Assembly: GCF_003730015.1 (NCBI RefSeq)
Contig: NZ_RJTU01000072.1
Coordinates: 1 to 62,805, forward strand
DNA: 62,805 nt
Origin: Epilithonimonas hominis
Lineage (GTDB): Bacteria > Bacteroidota > Bacteroidia > Flavobacteriales > Weeksellaceae
Reading direction: 5' to 3'
Shown: piece by piece, positions 1-9,195 of the stretch
How the letters are laid out: the number at the start of each line of letters is the position of its first letter
How positions within the stretch are numbered: position 1 is the stretch's first letter
The notes under the pieces: model-generated
What the model was told of the DNA's origin: nothing
What the model saw: the letters and a program-made list of their open reading frames with translations, nothing else
Database searches by the model: none
Position numbers and translations under genes: made by a program

Positions 1-43
1 GTTTGGCAACAAGAATAGTATCAAAAATAACTTCTTTTACCAT
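1..43 (-). CDS. 5' end of a gene cut by the window edge
   Basis: An ATG on the minus strand at 43 opens a frame with no stop to the window edge; only 14 residues (MVKEVIFDTILVAK) can be read. It lies downstream of the terminator that closes the neighbouring minus-strand glycosyltransferase unit, so it is probably the first gene of a separate minus-strand unit. A small hairpin (TTGTGC at 102-107 with GCACAA at 113-118) lies in its putative leader. There is too little sequence to name a product. Confidence 0.4.
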   Translation of the reverse strand, partial: MVKEVIFDTILVAK

Positions 44-134
44 GATTCAATATCTAAATTTTTTCGTCTTCAAGAGAAGTTTGAATAAGTTAAAAATTAA
101 TTTGTGCTAAATGCACAACAGGTAAATCTAATAT

Positions 135-169
135 AAAAAACTCTGAAAATTATCTTTCAGAGTTTTTTT
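135..169 (-). terminator. Rho-independent terminator after the left glycosyltransferase unit
   Basis: AAACTCTGAAA pairs with TTTCAGAGTTT around the six-base loop ATTATC. Runs of T on both strands make it usable in both directions. It sits a few bases beyond the stop of the minus-strand membrane protein gene, so its likely role is to end that four-gene unit. Confidence 0.8.
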
Positions 170-175
170 ACATCT

Positions 176-1627
176 TTATTTTAAGATTAAAATTTTTTTA
201 TCATAGTCGTAGATATAATAGGACTTTTTGGGAATATTATTTTCGTGGAATAAATAAATATTTACTTTTTCTAACCCATTTTCCTCCTTTAAAAGTGGCG
301 ACTCCCAATTATAAAAAAATATTTGCTCTCTTAATAATAGTTGGGGATCATGTTTTAATTTTTTAAATACATCATATTTGATATAAATTGTATCGGCCTT
401 TAAAGCATCTTCTTTTATGATGGCCTGTTTTACTTCAGAAAATAAGTCCCGGTTGAATTTACTAGCATATAACCAAGCATTTTTTGTAGTAATAATTGTT
501 ATAGAAAATAATATAGTCAACGTTGTAAGAGCATATTTTGTTACGTTTTCATTCGTTTTTGAAGCTATTGTAATAATTATACTAACTATTGTGAGGATAA
601 AAAAAAGTTTTACACCACCAAGATTTCTATTGTCAAATCCAAATAAAGTTGGTTTATAATTTGACATAAAAAAAATCATAAAAGAAAACAAAAATATAAA
701 GATTAAGAACTTTGTAATTTTATTTTGTTTGAAGTTTGTTTCAAATTTTAATTTTTTTAAAATAAGTAAGGAGGAAAGATTAAACAAGAAAAAAGCCGAC
801 CAATCTAGCATATCAAAATATTTTAAAGAGATTAAGCTTTTATAAAAAGTTAAAGGCAAATCTCTAAAAATAAGTTTACCAATAAGTATAATATTAGAAT
901 AGGCTCTATTTATATTAAGAACCTCTTGTAGTCTTTCTCTTTGGTAAAAACTCTCAAAGACAGATGGCTCTATTACTTTTTTATAAAAAATAATAAGACC
1001 AATAGAGATTATGAAATGAAAAAATATATTTTTAGGCTTATCCGATAAAAAGACAAAAATAAGAATGCAAGGAGCAAATATTTCATAACTAAGAAAAGAA
1101 AAAACAAAGAGGGCAGCACTTAGAAAAATGTATCCTTTCTTTTTTTTCATAAAAATAATTACAGAAGAGCAGAAAAATATCGTAGCTAGAGCAGAATTCA
1201 GCATTATAGGAGAAAATACAAGAGAAGTCCCAATAGGTATTGTAGCATATAAAAAAGTGGCTGCAATAGCTAGATATTCATTTTTGAAAAATTGATAGCT
1301 AAGGGCTTTTACCCAAAACAGAGAAAGCAAGAAGAAAATAAAAGCAAGATAATAATAGAGAGGATTATACTTGAGAAGATATATAATGCTTCCTGTGAAA
1401 AAAGCAGAAATAGGTCTAGATGTCATGTTGGTTCCAGACATGAAGGAACCCAAAAATGACCCATAATTATCTTTATTATGAATCCCCTCATATAATTTAC
1501 TAAGATCGTCGGCCAACAGAACATTGTTCGAAATTATACATATATAAAGAAAGATTAATAACCCTAATATAGGATATAAATTGCTGTATGATTTTATCCT
1601 ACTCAACATTGCATCCCAAATTTTCAT
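176..1627 (-). CDS. multi-pass membrane protein of the polysaccharide locus
   Basis: This is a hydrophobic protein of about 483 residues with roughly ten membrane segments and a short soluble C-terminus. An extracellular-looking loop after the first segment contains LADDLSKLYEG, an acidic position like the first-loop aspartates of GT-C fold glycosyltransferases. A GT-C type sugar transferase or polymerase is therefore possible but not shown; no signature motif was recognised. The open frame extends to 1750, but that would overlap the upstream gene by 150 bases, so a start at 1627 (MKIWDAM) or 1609 (MLSRIKSY) is more likely. It is the last gene of a four-gene minus-strand unit. Confidence 0.7.
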   Translation of the reverse strand: MKIWDAMLSRIKSYSNLYPILGLLIFLYICIISNNVLLADDLSKLYEGIHNKDNYGSFLGSFMSGTNMTSRPISAFFTGSIIYLLKYNPLYYYLAFIFFLLSLFWVKALSYQFFKNEYLAIAATFLYATIPIGTSLVFSPIMLNSALATIFFCSSVIIFMKKKKGYIFLSAALFVFSFLSYEIFAPCILIFVFLSDKPKNIFFHFIISIGLIIFYKKVIEPSVFESFYQRERLQEVLNINRAYSNIILIGKLIFRDLPLTFYKSLISLKYFDMLDWSAFFLFNLSSLLILKKLKFETNFKQNKITKFLIFIFLFSFMIFFMSNYKPTLFGFDNRNLGGVKLFFILTIVSIIITIASKTNENVTKYALTTLTILFSITIITTKNAWLYASKFNRDLFSEVKQAIIKEDALKADTIYIKYDVFKKLKHDPQLLLREQIFFYNWESPLLKEENGLEKVNIYLFHENNIPKKSYYIYDYDKKILILK

Positions 1628-2615
1628 ATTGATGTCTGAACTTATTAATCCACTTCTCGTATTCTCCGAAGTTAATTTTTCCTTGTACAAACTTTTTAAA
1701 ATAATTGATGGAGAAATCTTTTGGGAAGTTTTCCATAGCATCAAATTCATCTTTCAGCCAAGCTTCATTAATTAGATGATTGAATCGGTTGACATCGAAA
1801 TCAAAACCATACTCGTGATAAGAATTCGTGGCAGATGATTGGAAGGTTGTTTTCATTGCTTCCAACTTCAGCTTAGAAATGAAATTGGGATTGTTTTTAT
1901 TTTTTTTGTAGAACAAAGCGGCATTGATCAGCTGTCTTTTCTCATCTACTTTCCCATTCATTCCTTCCCATATTTTCAGCCAATACTCCTTATTGAAAAA
2001 TCCCATTAGTATCGAGTTAAGTGCCCAATATTTTCTTTGTGTAAGATTGTCAACTTGTCCCAACTTGTATAGAATTGTGAAGAATTTGTACTGATTATAG
2101 AAAAAAGCTTCCATCAGTTTTTTTGGAAAATAAGGAAGATCTTTTGGTTGTGCCGATTCCAGATTTTCAGATATAGATTCAATTATCAAATCTTTTCTGT
2201 TAGATTGATTTCCAAGCCAGCCTAGTTTGATTAGATTAATATTGAGGTTCTTCGCTTCTTGTGACAATTCATCCACATTTATGGGTTGTGTAAACCAAAC
2301 ATCATCCTCAGTTACAATGACATAGTTTGAAGCTTTTTTTACATTATCATACCAAAATCTTGTAGGGATTTCAAAGCCATTAACTGATTTGCCGGTAAGT
2401 AGATTTTCCTTAATAGCCTTAATTTTTCTTTCATAATTATCAGAAAGAAGAATTTCGACATTTGGATATTTTTTTCTGATTTTGTCCAGATATTGTTCAG
2501 GCGTTCCATCATCCAAAACTTTGATCCTAAAATCTCCAGAAACATATTTATTAATCGAAGAAATACATCTGTCCAGATAAAATGGACGATTGAAGGATTT
2601 GATAAAGATATCCAT
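1599..2615 (-). CDS. putative glycosyltransferase, GT-A fold (GT2-like)
   Basis: The 338-residue protein starts MDIFIKSFNRPFYLDRCI, the typical first strand and helix of family-2-like glycosyltransferases. LDDG follows near residue 35 and an EDDVWF segment near residue 102 could act as the metal-binding acidic motif. The C-terminal half has no recognised motif. It would transfer a sugar from a nucleotide donor in the cytoplasm, but donor and acceptor cannot be read from sequence. Its stop overlaps the start of the membrane protein downstream, and its start shares one base with the stop of the GT2 gene upstream, so the genes are translationally coupled. Confidence 0.75.
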   Translation of the reverse strand: MDIFIKSFNRPFYLDRCISSINKYVSGDFRIKVLDDGTPEQYLDKIRKKYPNVEILLSDNYERKIKAIKENLLTGKSVNGFEIPTRFWYDNVKKASNYVIVTEDDVWFTQPINVDELSQEAKNLNINLIKLGWLGNQSNRKDLIIESISENLESAQPKDLPYFPKKLMEAFFYNQYKFFTILYKLGQVDNLTQRKYWALNSILMGFFNKEYWLKIWEGMNGKVDEKRQLINAALFYKKNKNNPNFISKLKLEAMKTTFQSSATNSYHEYGFDFDVNRFNHLINEAWLKDEFDAMENFPKDFSINYFKKFVQGKINFGEYEKWINKFRHQYENLGCNVE

Positions 2616-3418
2616 TACTGCAGCTTTCTTTGGATTTTTTTTAAAAAAGTGTTTTGGTTCTTAAAAATGAACTCTGGCAGGTTATCTATATCCTGAATGT
2701 CTTTACCATATAATCTTCCAATATTTCTTCTTTTTGCTGTGTCTAAAATTACTTTTTGCCAATTTTCATTCAGTTTACCCTTTTTAGATTTTTCCTGCGA
2801 AACACCTTTTTCATGTAGTCTATAATAATATAAAGCCTCATTAATGAAAGTGAAATTGCCAATCTCATATAATTTTAGGTATAAATCCTGATCAACGGCT
2901 GAAGTAAGGTCCGCATTGATCCCTGATGTTTTGTTATAAGCAGATTTTTTAAAAGTAAAAAAGTGATTAGCTTCTAAAAAGATATTAAAAAATTTCTCAT
3001 CACCATTTTTAATAGCTCTTGATTGCGGAAAAAGTTTTAAATAATTAAGATTAGCATCGCACAACAAAAACTTAGAATACGTTACTACATTTTTCTCTGT
3101 ATGATTTTTCACACTGTTTTCTATCGCATTTTCCGTCAGTGCATCATCTGGATCCAGAAAACCGCATACCTCGCCATTGGCCAGTTCAGCTAATCTCTTT
3201 TTTGTGAAACCTACACCTTGATTGCTGTCATTTTGATAAATCTTAAAACGGGCATCGTCTTTTAAAAGTTCAGTCAGTTTTTCGAATGAGCCATCTGTGG
3301 AGCAATCATCTAAAATAATGACTTCAAAATTACTATAAGACTGTTTTACAATACTGTCATAACAGTCCAAAAACAAATCGTAATTATTGTAATGTGCGAT
3401 TAGTAATGAGAAAAGCAT
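2615..3418 (-). CDS. glycosyltransferase family 2
   Basis: This 267-residue protein has the GT2 layout: N-terminal SLLIAHYNNYDLFLDCYDSI, then ILDDCSTDGS near residues 35-44, then the DxD-like LDPDDA near residue 92. A helix-rich C-terminus follows with an H.K.VS segment near residues 205-215. It probably adds one residue to the repeat unit of the surface glycan; sugar specificity is unknown. It sits between a hexapeptide acyltransferase (six-base gap) and another transferase (one-base overlap). Confidence 0.85.
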   Translation of the reverse strand: MLFSLLIAHYNNYDLFLDCYDSIVKQSYSNFEVIILDDCSTDGSFEKLTELLKDDARFKIYQNDSNQGVGFTKKRLAELANGEVCGFLDPDDALTENAIENSVKNHTEKNVVTYSKFLLCDANLNYLKLFPQSRAIKNGDEKFFNIFLEANHFFTFKKSAYNKTSGINADLTSAVDQDLYLKLYEIGNFTFINEALYYYRLHEKGVSQEKSKKGKLNENWQKVILDTAKRRNIGRLYGKDIQDIDNLPEFIFKNQNTFLKKIQRKLQ

Positions 3419-3424
3419 TGGCAG

Positions 3425-3958
3425 TTATTTTGAAATAAGTTTTTGTTCAGAAAGAAGAATGGAGTGGGCTGGAACATCTTTGTGAATGAGACAACCTGCT
3501 CCGATAATACAATTGTCGCCAATGGTAACACCTTTTAAAACTGTAACATTGCTTCCCAGCCAACAATTTTTCCCAATTTTTATGGGAGAAGATGTGAATT
3601 TGCGATGTTCAACAGTTTTTTCGTTATATTCGTGGTTGTGGTCGTAAAGTTTCACACCTTCGCCAAACAAAGTGTTTTCCCCGATTTCTATTTTTTCGAT
3701 AGCATTGATGGAACAATAATTATTCATAAAAACATTCTCTTCCAGAATAACTGTCGCGTTTTCTCCCAATACAAAATTGCAATAGTTTCTAAGATTAACC
3801 CGATTGTTAATCAACAAAGAAGCAGACGGATGAATAGAAAAATGAGAATAATTCCCAATTCTGAATGCGTTCCCAATTTTGGAATTTTTGTTTTTTCGGA
3901 CGACCTCGAGAGAATTCTCTTTCAGTATTTTAAAAATAATTTTGGAAATTAAACCCAT
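3425..3958 (-). CDS. hexapeptide-repeat acyltransferase (left-handed beta-helix)
   Basis: The 177-residue protein carries repeated IGENTLFGEG, IGKNCWLGSNV and IGDNCIIGAGC hexapeptides of a left-handed beta-helix and a DHNH segment near residue 110, as in WbbJ/CatB-like O-acetyltransferases. It probably acetylates a sugar of the surface polysaccharide using acetyl-CoA. It is the first gene of the four-gene unit running to 176 and is divergent from a GT2 gene on the plus strand. The family is clear; the acceptor is not. Confidence 0.85.
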   Translation of the reverse strand: MGLISKIIFKILKENSLEVVRKNKNSKIGNAFRIGNYSHFSIHPSASLLINNRVNLRNYCNFVLGENATVILEENVFMNNYCSINAIEKIEIGENTLFGEGVKLYDHNHEYNEKTVEHRKFTSSPIKIGKNCWLGSNVTVLKGVTIGDNCIIGAGCLIHKDVPAHSILLSEQKLISK

Positions 3959-3974
3959 TGTGTTTCTATTAATG

Positions 3975-3982
3975 CAAAGATA
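3975..3982 (-). promoter_or_regulatory. -7 promoter element for the acyltransferase unit
   Basis: On the minus strand this reads TATCTTTG, a perfect match to the Bacteroidota TAnnTTTG element, 17 bases before the acyltransferase start. No clear TTG lies at the expected upstream spacing, so the assignment rests on the one element and its position in a divergent gap. Confidence 0.45.
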
Positions 3983-4005
3983 CTGTTATGCCAGATTTTT
4001 ATTTC

Positions 4006-4013
4006 TATTTTTG
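4006..4013 (+). promoter_or_regulatory. -7 promoter element for the plus-strand GT2 gene
   Basis: TATTTTTG matches TAnnTTTG and lies 30 bases before the GT2 start at 4044. The -33 element is weak. Together with the minus-strand element at 3975-3982 it makes a compact divergent promoter region. Confidence 0.45.
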
Positions 4014-4043
4014 CCTAAATTTAATAAAATTAAAATACACCTG

Positions 4044-5039
4044 ATGAGTCCGCTTGTTACAATAGTAATTCCTGTCTATAAAGTTGAACAATTCATCGAA
4101 AGGTGTTTGCAGTCGGTTGTTACTCAAACCTACAAAAATATCGAATGTATCTTGGTAAACGATCTAACACCAGATTCGTCTATGGAAATTGCTGAGAGAT
4201 TTATTCAGAAAAATCCGGATTTTAATTTTATTGTATTTAATCAGCCGACTAACCAAGGTTTATCAATGGCTAGAAATGCTGGGATGGATCTGGCAAAAGG
4301 AAAATACATCTATTTTCTGGATAGTGATGACGAGATTACAGATTATGCTATAGAGCATCTTGTAGAATTGGCAGAAAAAACCAATGCAGAAATGGTCTTG
4401 GGACAGAGTGTTTGTATTAATGAAGAAGAAGGGTGGAGAAGAAACTATTTCCCAATAGAGTCCAAAAAAGATATTCTGCAAGGTTCTAAAGAAATTGTCT
4501 GGAATTTTGTAAAAGGTCAATATCCTGTAATGGCTTGTGATAAACTTGTAAGGATGGATTTTCTAATGAAAAATAAGCTGTATTTTGTAAAAGATCTCTT
4601 CTCTCAAGACGTTTTGTGGAGTTTTCAAAGTATGCTGAAGTTTGAAAAGATTGCGTTTCTCAGAGAGGATACTTATCTATATTATTTCCATGGCGCTTCA
4701 ATTATTCATAATAGGGGAGAGAAGCATTTTGGGAATTGGATCACAATAGCATCTTATATGGATAAGGCTTATCGTGAAGAAAAAGATTTTTATAAAAAGA
4801 AATTAATTTTGGAATATCTGGTCGATTTTAAAGCAACAACTTTACAAATGAATTGGAAAGCGCAGAAAAATGAAAAGCTATGGAAAAGAAGCTACGTTGC
4901 TTATAAACAAATGAAATCCTTGAGCATTACAGATTATTTCTCTTCAAATTATTCTGCAAAAATAAAAAAGCAGGACTTATTTTATCGCCTGCCTTTGTTT
5001 GTTGGATACAAATTTTTCCGATGGAGATTTGACCGATAA
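4044..5039 (+). CDS. glycosyltransferase family 2
   Basis: The 331-residue protein begins MSPLVTIVIPVYKVEQFIER, the canonical GT2 start, followed by CILVNDLTPDSS and the DxD-like motif in YFLDSDDEITD. The frame is open back to 3879, but the extra residues are low-quality and antisense to the acyltransferase gene, so the ATG at 4044 is preferred; it also lies just behind a promoter element. The C-terminal WNKL-type region of many capsule GT2 enzymes appears as MACDKLVRMDFL. It is a single-gene plus-strand island in a minus-strand cluster, convergent with tviB with no spacer. Confidence 0.85.
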   Translation: MSPLVTIVIPVYKVEQFIERCLQSVVTQTYKNIECILVNDLTPDSSMEIAERFIQKNPDFNFIVFNQPTNQGLSMARNAGMDLAKGKYIYFLDSDDEITDYAIEHLVELAEKTNAEMVLGQSVCINEEEGWRRNYFPIESKKDILQGSKEIVWNFVKGQYPVMACDKLVRMDFLMKNKLYFVKDLFSQDVLWSFQSMLKFEKIAFLREDTYLYYFHGASIIHNRGEKHFGNWITIASYMDKAYREEKDFYKKKLILEYLVDFKATTLQMNWKAQKNEKLWKRSYVAYKQMKSLSITDYFSSNYSAKIKKQDLFYRLPLFVGYKFFRWRFDR

Positions 5040-6326
5040 TTACAGTCTTTTCACGCCATCTTCTTTTGCTAAAATGCCTTTTACATCATAAATAATTCCT
5101 TTTTCGGAAAGAAGATTTTTGATGTTAAGATTCTCAAATTCTTTATGAGAAACGGCTAAAACTACAGCATCATATTTTTTGAAAGGTGGTTTTGTTGAGG
5201 TTTCCAGACCGTATTCGTGTTTCACTTCTTCTGGATTAGCCCAAGGATCGTAAATCGAAACATTGATTCCATAATCTTCCAGGTTTCTCACAACATCTAC
5301 CACTTTGGTATTTCTAACATCAGGACAATTTTCTTTGAAGGTAAATCCTAAAACCAAAACATCAGAACCGTTAACTTTTAGATCCTGTCTTAGCATTTGT
5401 TTTACGGTTTCGCTGGCAACATATTGTCCCATAGAATCATTCATCCTTCTTCCAGCCAAAATGATTTCCGGATGATAGCCGAATTCCTGCGCTTTCTGTG
5501 CCAGATAATAAGGATCTACACCAATACAGTGCCCGCCAACCAAACCTGGTTTGAACGGAAGGAAATTCCATTTTGTACCAGCCGCAGTTAATACATCATG
5601 AGTGTCGATTCCCATCAGGTTGAAAATCTTTGCCAATTCGTTTACGAATGCGATATTAATATCCCTCTGAGAATTTTCTATCACTTTTGCCGCCTCTGCC
5701 ACTTTGATTGTGGGAGCCAAATAAGTCCCAGCTTCTATCACGGAATTGTAAAGATCATCTACAATTTTTCCAATTTCAGGATTAGAGCCTGCGGTTACTT
5801 TTAAGATTTTCTCTACCGTGTGAAGCTTGTCGCCGGGATTGATTCTCTCTGGGGAATAACCTGCGAAGAAATCAACATTGAATTTCATGCCGGTATTTTT
5901 TTCCAAAACAGGAATGCATTCTTCTTCTGTTACACCAGGATAAACAGTGGATTCGTAAATCACAATGTCTCCTTTTTTTAGAACTTTAGCAACTGTTTCA
6001 CTTGCTTTGTAAAGAGGCGTAAGATCTGGACGATTGTTCTTGTCAACTGGTGTCGGAACTGTTACCACGTAAATATTGGAATCAGCAATATCCTCAAATT
6101 TATTTGAACAATATAAACCCGTTTCTCCAGCTTTCGGATTGTTCGGCACCAAAGCAGATTGTAAAAGTTCGTCGGAAACTTCCAAAGTGTCATCTTTTCC
6201 AGAATTAAGTTCAGAAATTCTTTTTTCATTGATGTCAAAACCTACAACTGGATATTTTGTAGAAAACAATCTTGCTAAAGGTAAACCTACGTAGCCAAGA
6301 CCGATAACAGTAATTTTATGATTCAT
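5040..6326 (-). CDS. tviB: UDP-N-acetylglucosamine 6-dehydrogenase, TviB/WbpA type
   Basis: This 428-residue nucleotide-sugar dehydrogenase oxidises C6 of UDP-GlcNAc with two NAD+ to give UDP-GlcNAcA. Visible features are the NAD-binding GLGYVG at residues 9-14, YESTVYPG near 124-131, and the catalytic cysteine 267 within [14 protein letters not shown]. The [11 protein letters not shown] segment is characteristic of the TviB/WbpA branch rather than of UDP-glucose dehydrogenases. The next gene is the matching C4-epimerase, so the pair should make UDP-GalNAcA for the glycan. Length and motifs are intact. Confidence 0.92.
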   Translation of the reverse strand: MNHKITVIGLGYVGLPLARLFSTKYPVVGFDINEKRISELNSGKDDTLEVSDELLQSALVPNNPKAGETGLYCSNKFEDIADSNIYVVTVPTPVDKNNRPDLTPLYKASETVAKVLKKGDIVIYESTVYPGVTEEECIPVLEKNTGMKFNVDFFAGYSPERINPGDKLHTVEKILKVTAGSNPEIGKIVDDLYNSVIEAGTYLAPTIKVAEAAKVIENSQRDINIAFVNELAKIFNLMGIDTHDVLTAAGTKWNFLPFKPGLVGGHCIGVDPYYLAQKAQEFGYHPEIILAGRRMNDSMGQYVASETVKQMLRQDLKVNGSDVLVLGFTFKENCPDVRNTKVVDVVRNLEDYGINVSIYDPWANPEEVKHEYGLETSTKPPFKKYDAVVLAVSHKEFENLNIKNLLSEKGIIYDVKGILAKEDGVKRL

Positions 6327-6341
6327 TAATTTTTTATTTAA

Positions 6342-7337
6342 TTATTTCAAATTCTCCCAATACCATTTCACGGCTTCTTTCAAACCATTTTTCATGGAGA
6401 ATTGAGGATTGTAGTTTAATAAATTTTTAGCTTTATCGATACTTGCAAGCGAGTGTGGAACATCACCTTTTCTGTAATCGCCATAGATGATTTCTACATC
6501 GGCGATTTTTGGGTCAAATTCGGATAGATATTCTTTCAGATACTTAACCAAATCATTCAGTGTTGTTCTTTCCCCAAATGCTGTATTGTAAACCTGATTT
6601 TGAGATTCAGGATTTTCTGAAGTTAATGCCAGAAGATTCATCAATATCACATTATCAATATAGGTAAAATCTCGGGAATATTCTCCGCCACCGTTGATGA
6701 CCGGACTTTCGTGATTCATAAACTGCATCACAAATTTTGGAATCACAGCTGCATAAGCACCATTTGGATTCTGCTTTCTTCCAAAAACATTAAAATATCT
6801 TAAGCCAATCGTGTCGAAATCATAAGTTCTTTTGAAAACATCCGCATATAACTCGTTGACATATTTTGTAATCGCATACGGCGACAATGGTTTGCCAATC
6901 ACATCTTCCACCTTTGGAAGACTTTCAGAATCGCCGTAAGTAGATGAACTTGCGGCATAAACAAATCTTTTTACGTTGGCATCTCTGGCTGCAACAAGCA
7001 TGTTCAGAAATCCGCCAACATTTACATCATTGCTGGTGATTGGATCATTGATTGACCTTGGAACAGAACCCAAAGCCGCTTCGTGCAAAACGAAATCCTG
7101 ATTTTCACAAGCCAGTTTACAATCTTCCAAATTACGGATGTCACCTTCTATTAATTTGAAATTGGGATGGTCTTTAATCGCATCCAGATTTTCTCGGAAA
7201 CCTGTAGAAAAGTTATCAAGGCAAGTCACATTTGCGCCCAGGCTTATCAGTTCTTCACAAAGATTGGAACCAATAAAACCAGCGCCACCAGTGACCAAAA
7301 TATTTTTATTGTTAAGTTTATTTTTAAAATCGTTCAT
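6342..7337 (-). CDS. tviC: UDP-GlcNAc(A) C4-epimerase, TviC/WbpP type (SDR)
   Basis: This 331-residue extended short-chain dehydrogenase has GGAGFIG at 17-23, a serine cluster at 130-132 in AASSSTYGD, and the catalytic Tyr154/Lys158 in SPYAITK. The segments ALGSVPRSI and RYFNVFGRKQNPNGAYAAV are typical of the TviC/WbpP group that interconverts GlcNAc and GalNAc forms of UDP sugars. It follows tviB by 15 bases, and the pairing matches the UDP-GalNAcA route of Vi and O-antigen clusters. Direction in vivo (before or after oxidation) cannot be read from sequence. Confidence 0.92.
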   Translation of the reverse strand: MNDFKNKLNNKNILVTGGAGFIGSNLCEELISLGANVTCLDNFSTGFRENLDAIKDHPNFKLIEGDIRNLEDCKLACENQDFVLHEAALGSVPRSINDPITSNDVNVGGFLNMLVAARDANVKRFVYAASSSTYGDSESLPKVEDVIGKPLSPYAITKYVNELYADVFKRTYDFDTIGLRYFNVFGRKQNPNGAYAAVIPKFVMQFMNHESPVINGGGEYSRDFTYIDNVILMNLLALTSENPESQNQVYNTAFGERTTLNDLVKYLKEYLSEFDPKIADVEIIYGDYRKGDVPHSLASIDKAKNLLNYNPQFSMKNGLKEAVKWYWENLK

Positions 7338-7340
7338 AGT

Positions 7341-8021
7341 TTAAGAGTAATATTTCTCTAAGATTCGGCAAAGATATGATTCTTTGTTGTTAAGATTGTT
7401 AATTCTAAAATAATCTTCAACATCCGGAATGTTAATGTCATAACCAGAACCACTTTTAATAAGATTAAGATAGATGTTGGTATTGTAAAAACGTTCGATG
7501 ATTTCTAATATTTCAATGATCGTGTAGTTTTGAACATAAGCCACATTCACTATTTTGTTCAACTCAGATTTCTCAATTAATTGAAAAGTAATGTTTTTTA
7601 TATCTTCGGCATCTATGAGGTTTCTCGTTGCTTTTGTATGGACATTAATAGTCTCATTGTTTTTGATAGAACGAATGAGATAATTCATCAACAAGTTAGG
7701 ATTGCCGCCATTTCCAACGGCATTACTAACTCTTAGAATCAGATATTTTCCGCAGGAATTTTTGATTAATTGTTCCATTTTCAGTTTGTGAAGAACATAA
7801 TCACTGCCTGTTTTGGAGGAGTCGTAGATGCTGCAAGTCGAGAAATAAATGAATAGTTTGTCCGGATTTTCTTCCATTGTCTTTTTGATGAGGTTTTCCT
7901 CTCTCAAAAATTCTTGTGGATTGTCTTCCAGAGAATTAGAAACACCGGAAGCGAAGAAAATAACATCTTCTCTGTCGCTTTCTATGAATAATGATGCTAA
8001 AAGTCCTCTACCGATGATCAT
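7341..8021 (-). CDS. short SDR-family NAD(P)-dependent epimerase/reductase-like protein
   Basis: The 226-residue protein looks like an extended SDR with a shortened front. It starts MIIGRGLLASLF, keeps FSTCSIYD and a possible YxxxK (YVLHK), and has a substrate-domain segment LRVSNAVGNGG. The usual first strand before the dinucleotide loop is nearly absent, which also occurs in small sugar-reductase-like proteins of polysaccharide loci. It may set the final oxidation state or stereochemistry of a deoxysugar, possibly the product of RmlB; this is inference. Its start overlaps the stop of the broken acyltransferase gene by four bases. Confidence 0.65.
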   Translation of the reverse strand: MIIGRGLLASLFIESDREDVIFFASGVSNSLEDNPQEFLREENLIKKTMEENPDKLFIYFSTCSIYDSSKTGSDYVLHKLKMEQLIKNSCGKYLILRVSNAVGNGGNPNLLMNYLIRSIKNNETINVHTKATRNLIDAEDIKNITFQLIEKSELNKIVNVAYVQNYTIIEILEIIERFYNTNIYLNLIKSGSGYDINIPDVEDYFRINNLNNKESYLCRILEKYYS

Positions 8022-9162
8022 TTTCTTAGTTTTTTAATAATTTTTTTTGATAAATTCATCCCGGGATTTTCAAAATATATAAAAGATAAAAAGCTTATAA
8101 ATACAACAAATGGTGTTATTGCAAAAATACATAGCCAATATTGTAATTCGGTAAAATTAGCTGCCGTTTTTGTCCCAATCATCAGGTGAAATGTTATAAA
8201 CAATAATATACCATGAAGGAGGTATGTGCTGTAACAAATCTCACCTAAAAAAATAAGGTAAGATTTTTTTAAAACTCCAAAAATGGTATTGCCTAAGGCG
8301 ATGAAATTGAAAGCTATAATCAATATGATTTTGCTGACAATATTATCGGAGCTATGAAAGAATGGAATTGCTAAAAAACATAAAACAACCAAAGTAGAAA
8401 TCAGCTTTGTGTCAAAATTATTCTTGGTATATTTAATCAGAAAAGGGGCAATTGCTCCTCCTAAAAATGAGTAGATATGATTGAAGTCGACAAATCTGTA
8501 CTTAAAAAAAATCACTAAAAAAACAATACTAATTATTATAATCCTTACAGGAGGGATTTCTTTTGGAATAGGAATCGAAATGAAAGGCCGACAGAAGTAG
8601 AACAACCACTCATATCGTAAAGACCAAAGAACACCAGCATTTATAATTTTTGTGTAACCATTATTATTGATAAACGGATTATTGAATGTTGTGAAAGCCA
8701 TCCAATGCCCAAGGGATAATATAAACTTGATAGGTCCTACATACAGTTGTTTGTCAATTATAAAAATTACACATAAAATTAAAAAAAATGAAAAATAGTA
8801 AGCTGGGGCGAGTCTGAAAAAACGGGATATAAAGAAACTATTCCAATCGTATTTGTCTTTTGTATTCAGTAGCTTATTTACAAAAAGATATGCGGTAATC
8901 ATAAAAATATGGCAACACAAGCCGAACCTAATTGATTGTAAAAATTTGAAGCCGCGTGAAGCCATTCTCCCGTATGTAAATACCTATACCAAACCGAGGA
9001 GTGATTAATAAATACCCCTATTGCCAGAAAACCTCTTAATCCATCAATACTTAAATTTCTTGTTGAGTTAATTTTCAACTGGTATTTACAATTGATCAAC
9101 CAGCCGGTTAATACAGCAATACTCAAAGCTATGAATGCAAAAAAAGGATTAATAGTGTCCAT
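8018..9162 (-). pseudogene. membrane O-acyltransferase (acyltransferase 3), frameshifted
   Basis: Two frames together encode one acyltransferase-3 protein. The first (9162 down to 8899) holds SIDGLRGFLAIGVFINHSS with the family's conserved histidine. The second, resuming near 8905, begins FMITAYLFVNKLL and carries the remaining membrane segments and a C-terminal FENPG. The break is at a run of five A on the plus strand (8903-8907): the first frame reads ATA TTT TTA TGA, and one extra T would give ATA TTT TTT ATG ATT and join the halves into about 381 residues, the usual family length. An intact protein would acylate a sugar of the surface glycan. Mutation, phase-variable state or a base-calling error are all possible. 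Confidence 0.85.
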
Positions 9163-9195
9163 GCAATAATATTATAATTTGTAAGCTGAAAAAAA

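Noticed and set aside
3879-4043. N-terminal extension of the plus-strand GT2 protein
   Set aside because: The extension is antisense to the acyltransferase gene, lies upstream of the promoter element, and the GT2 motif begins right after the ATG at 4044.
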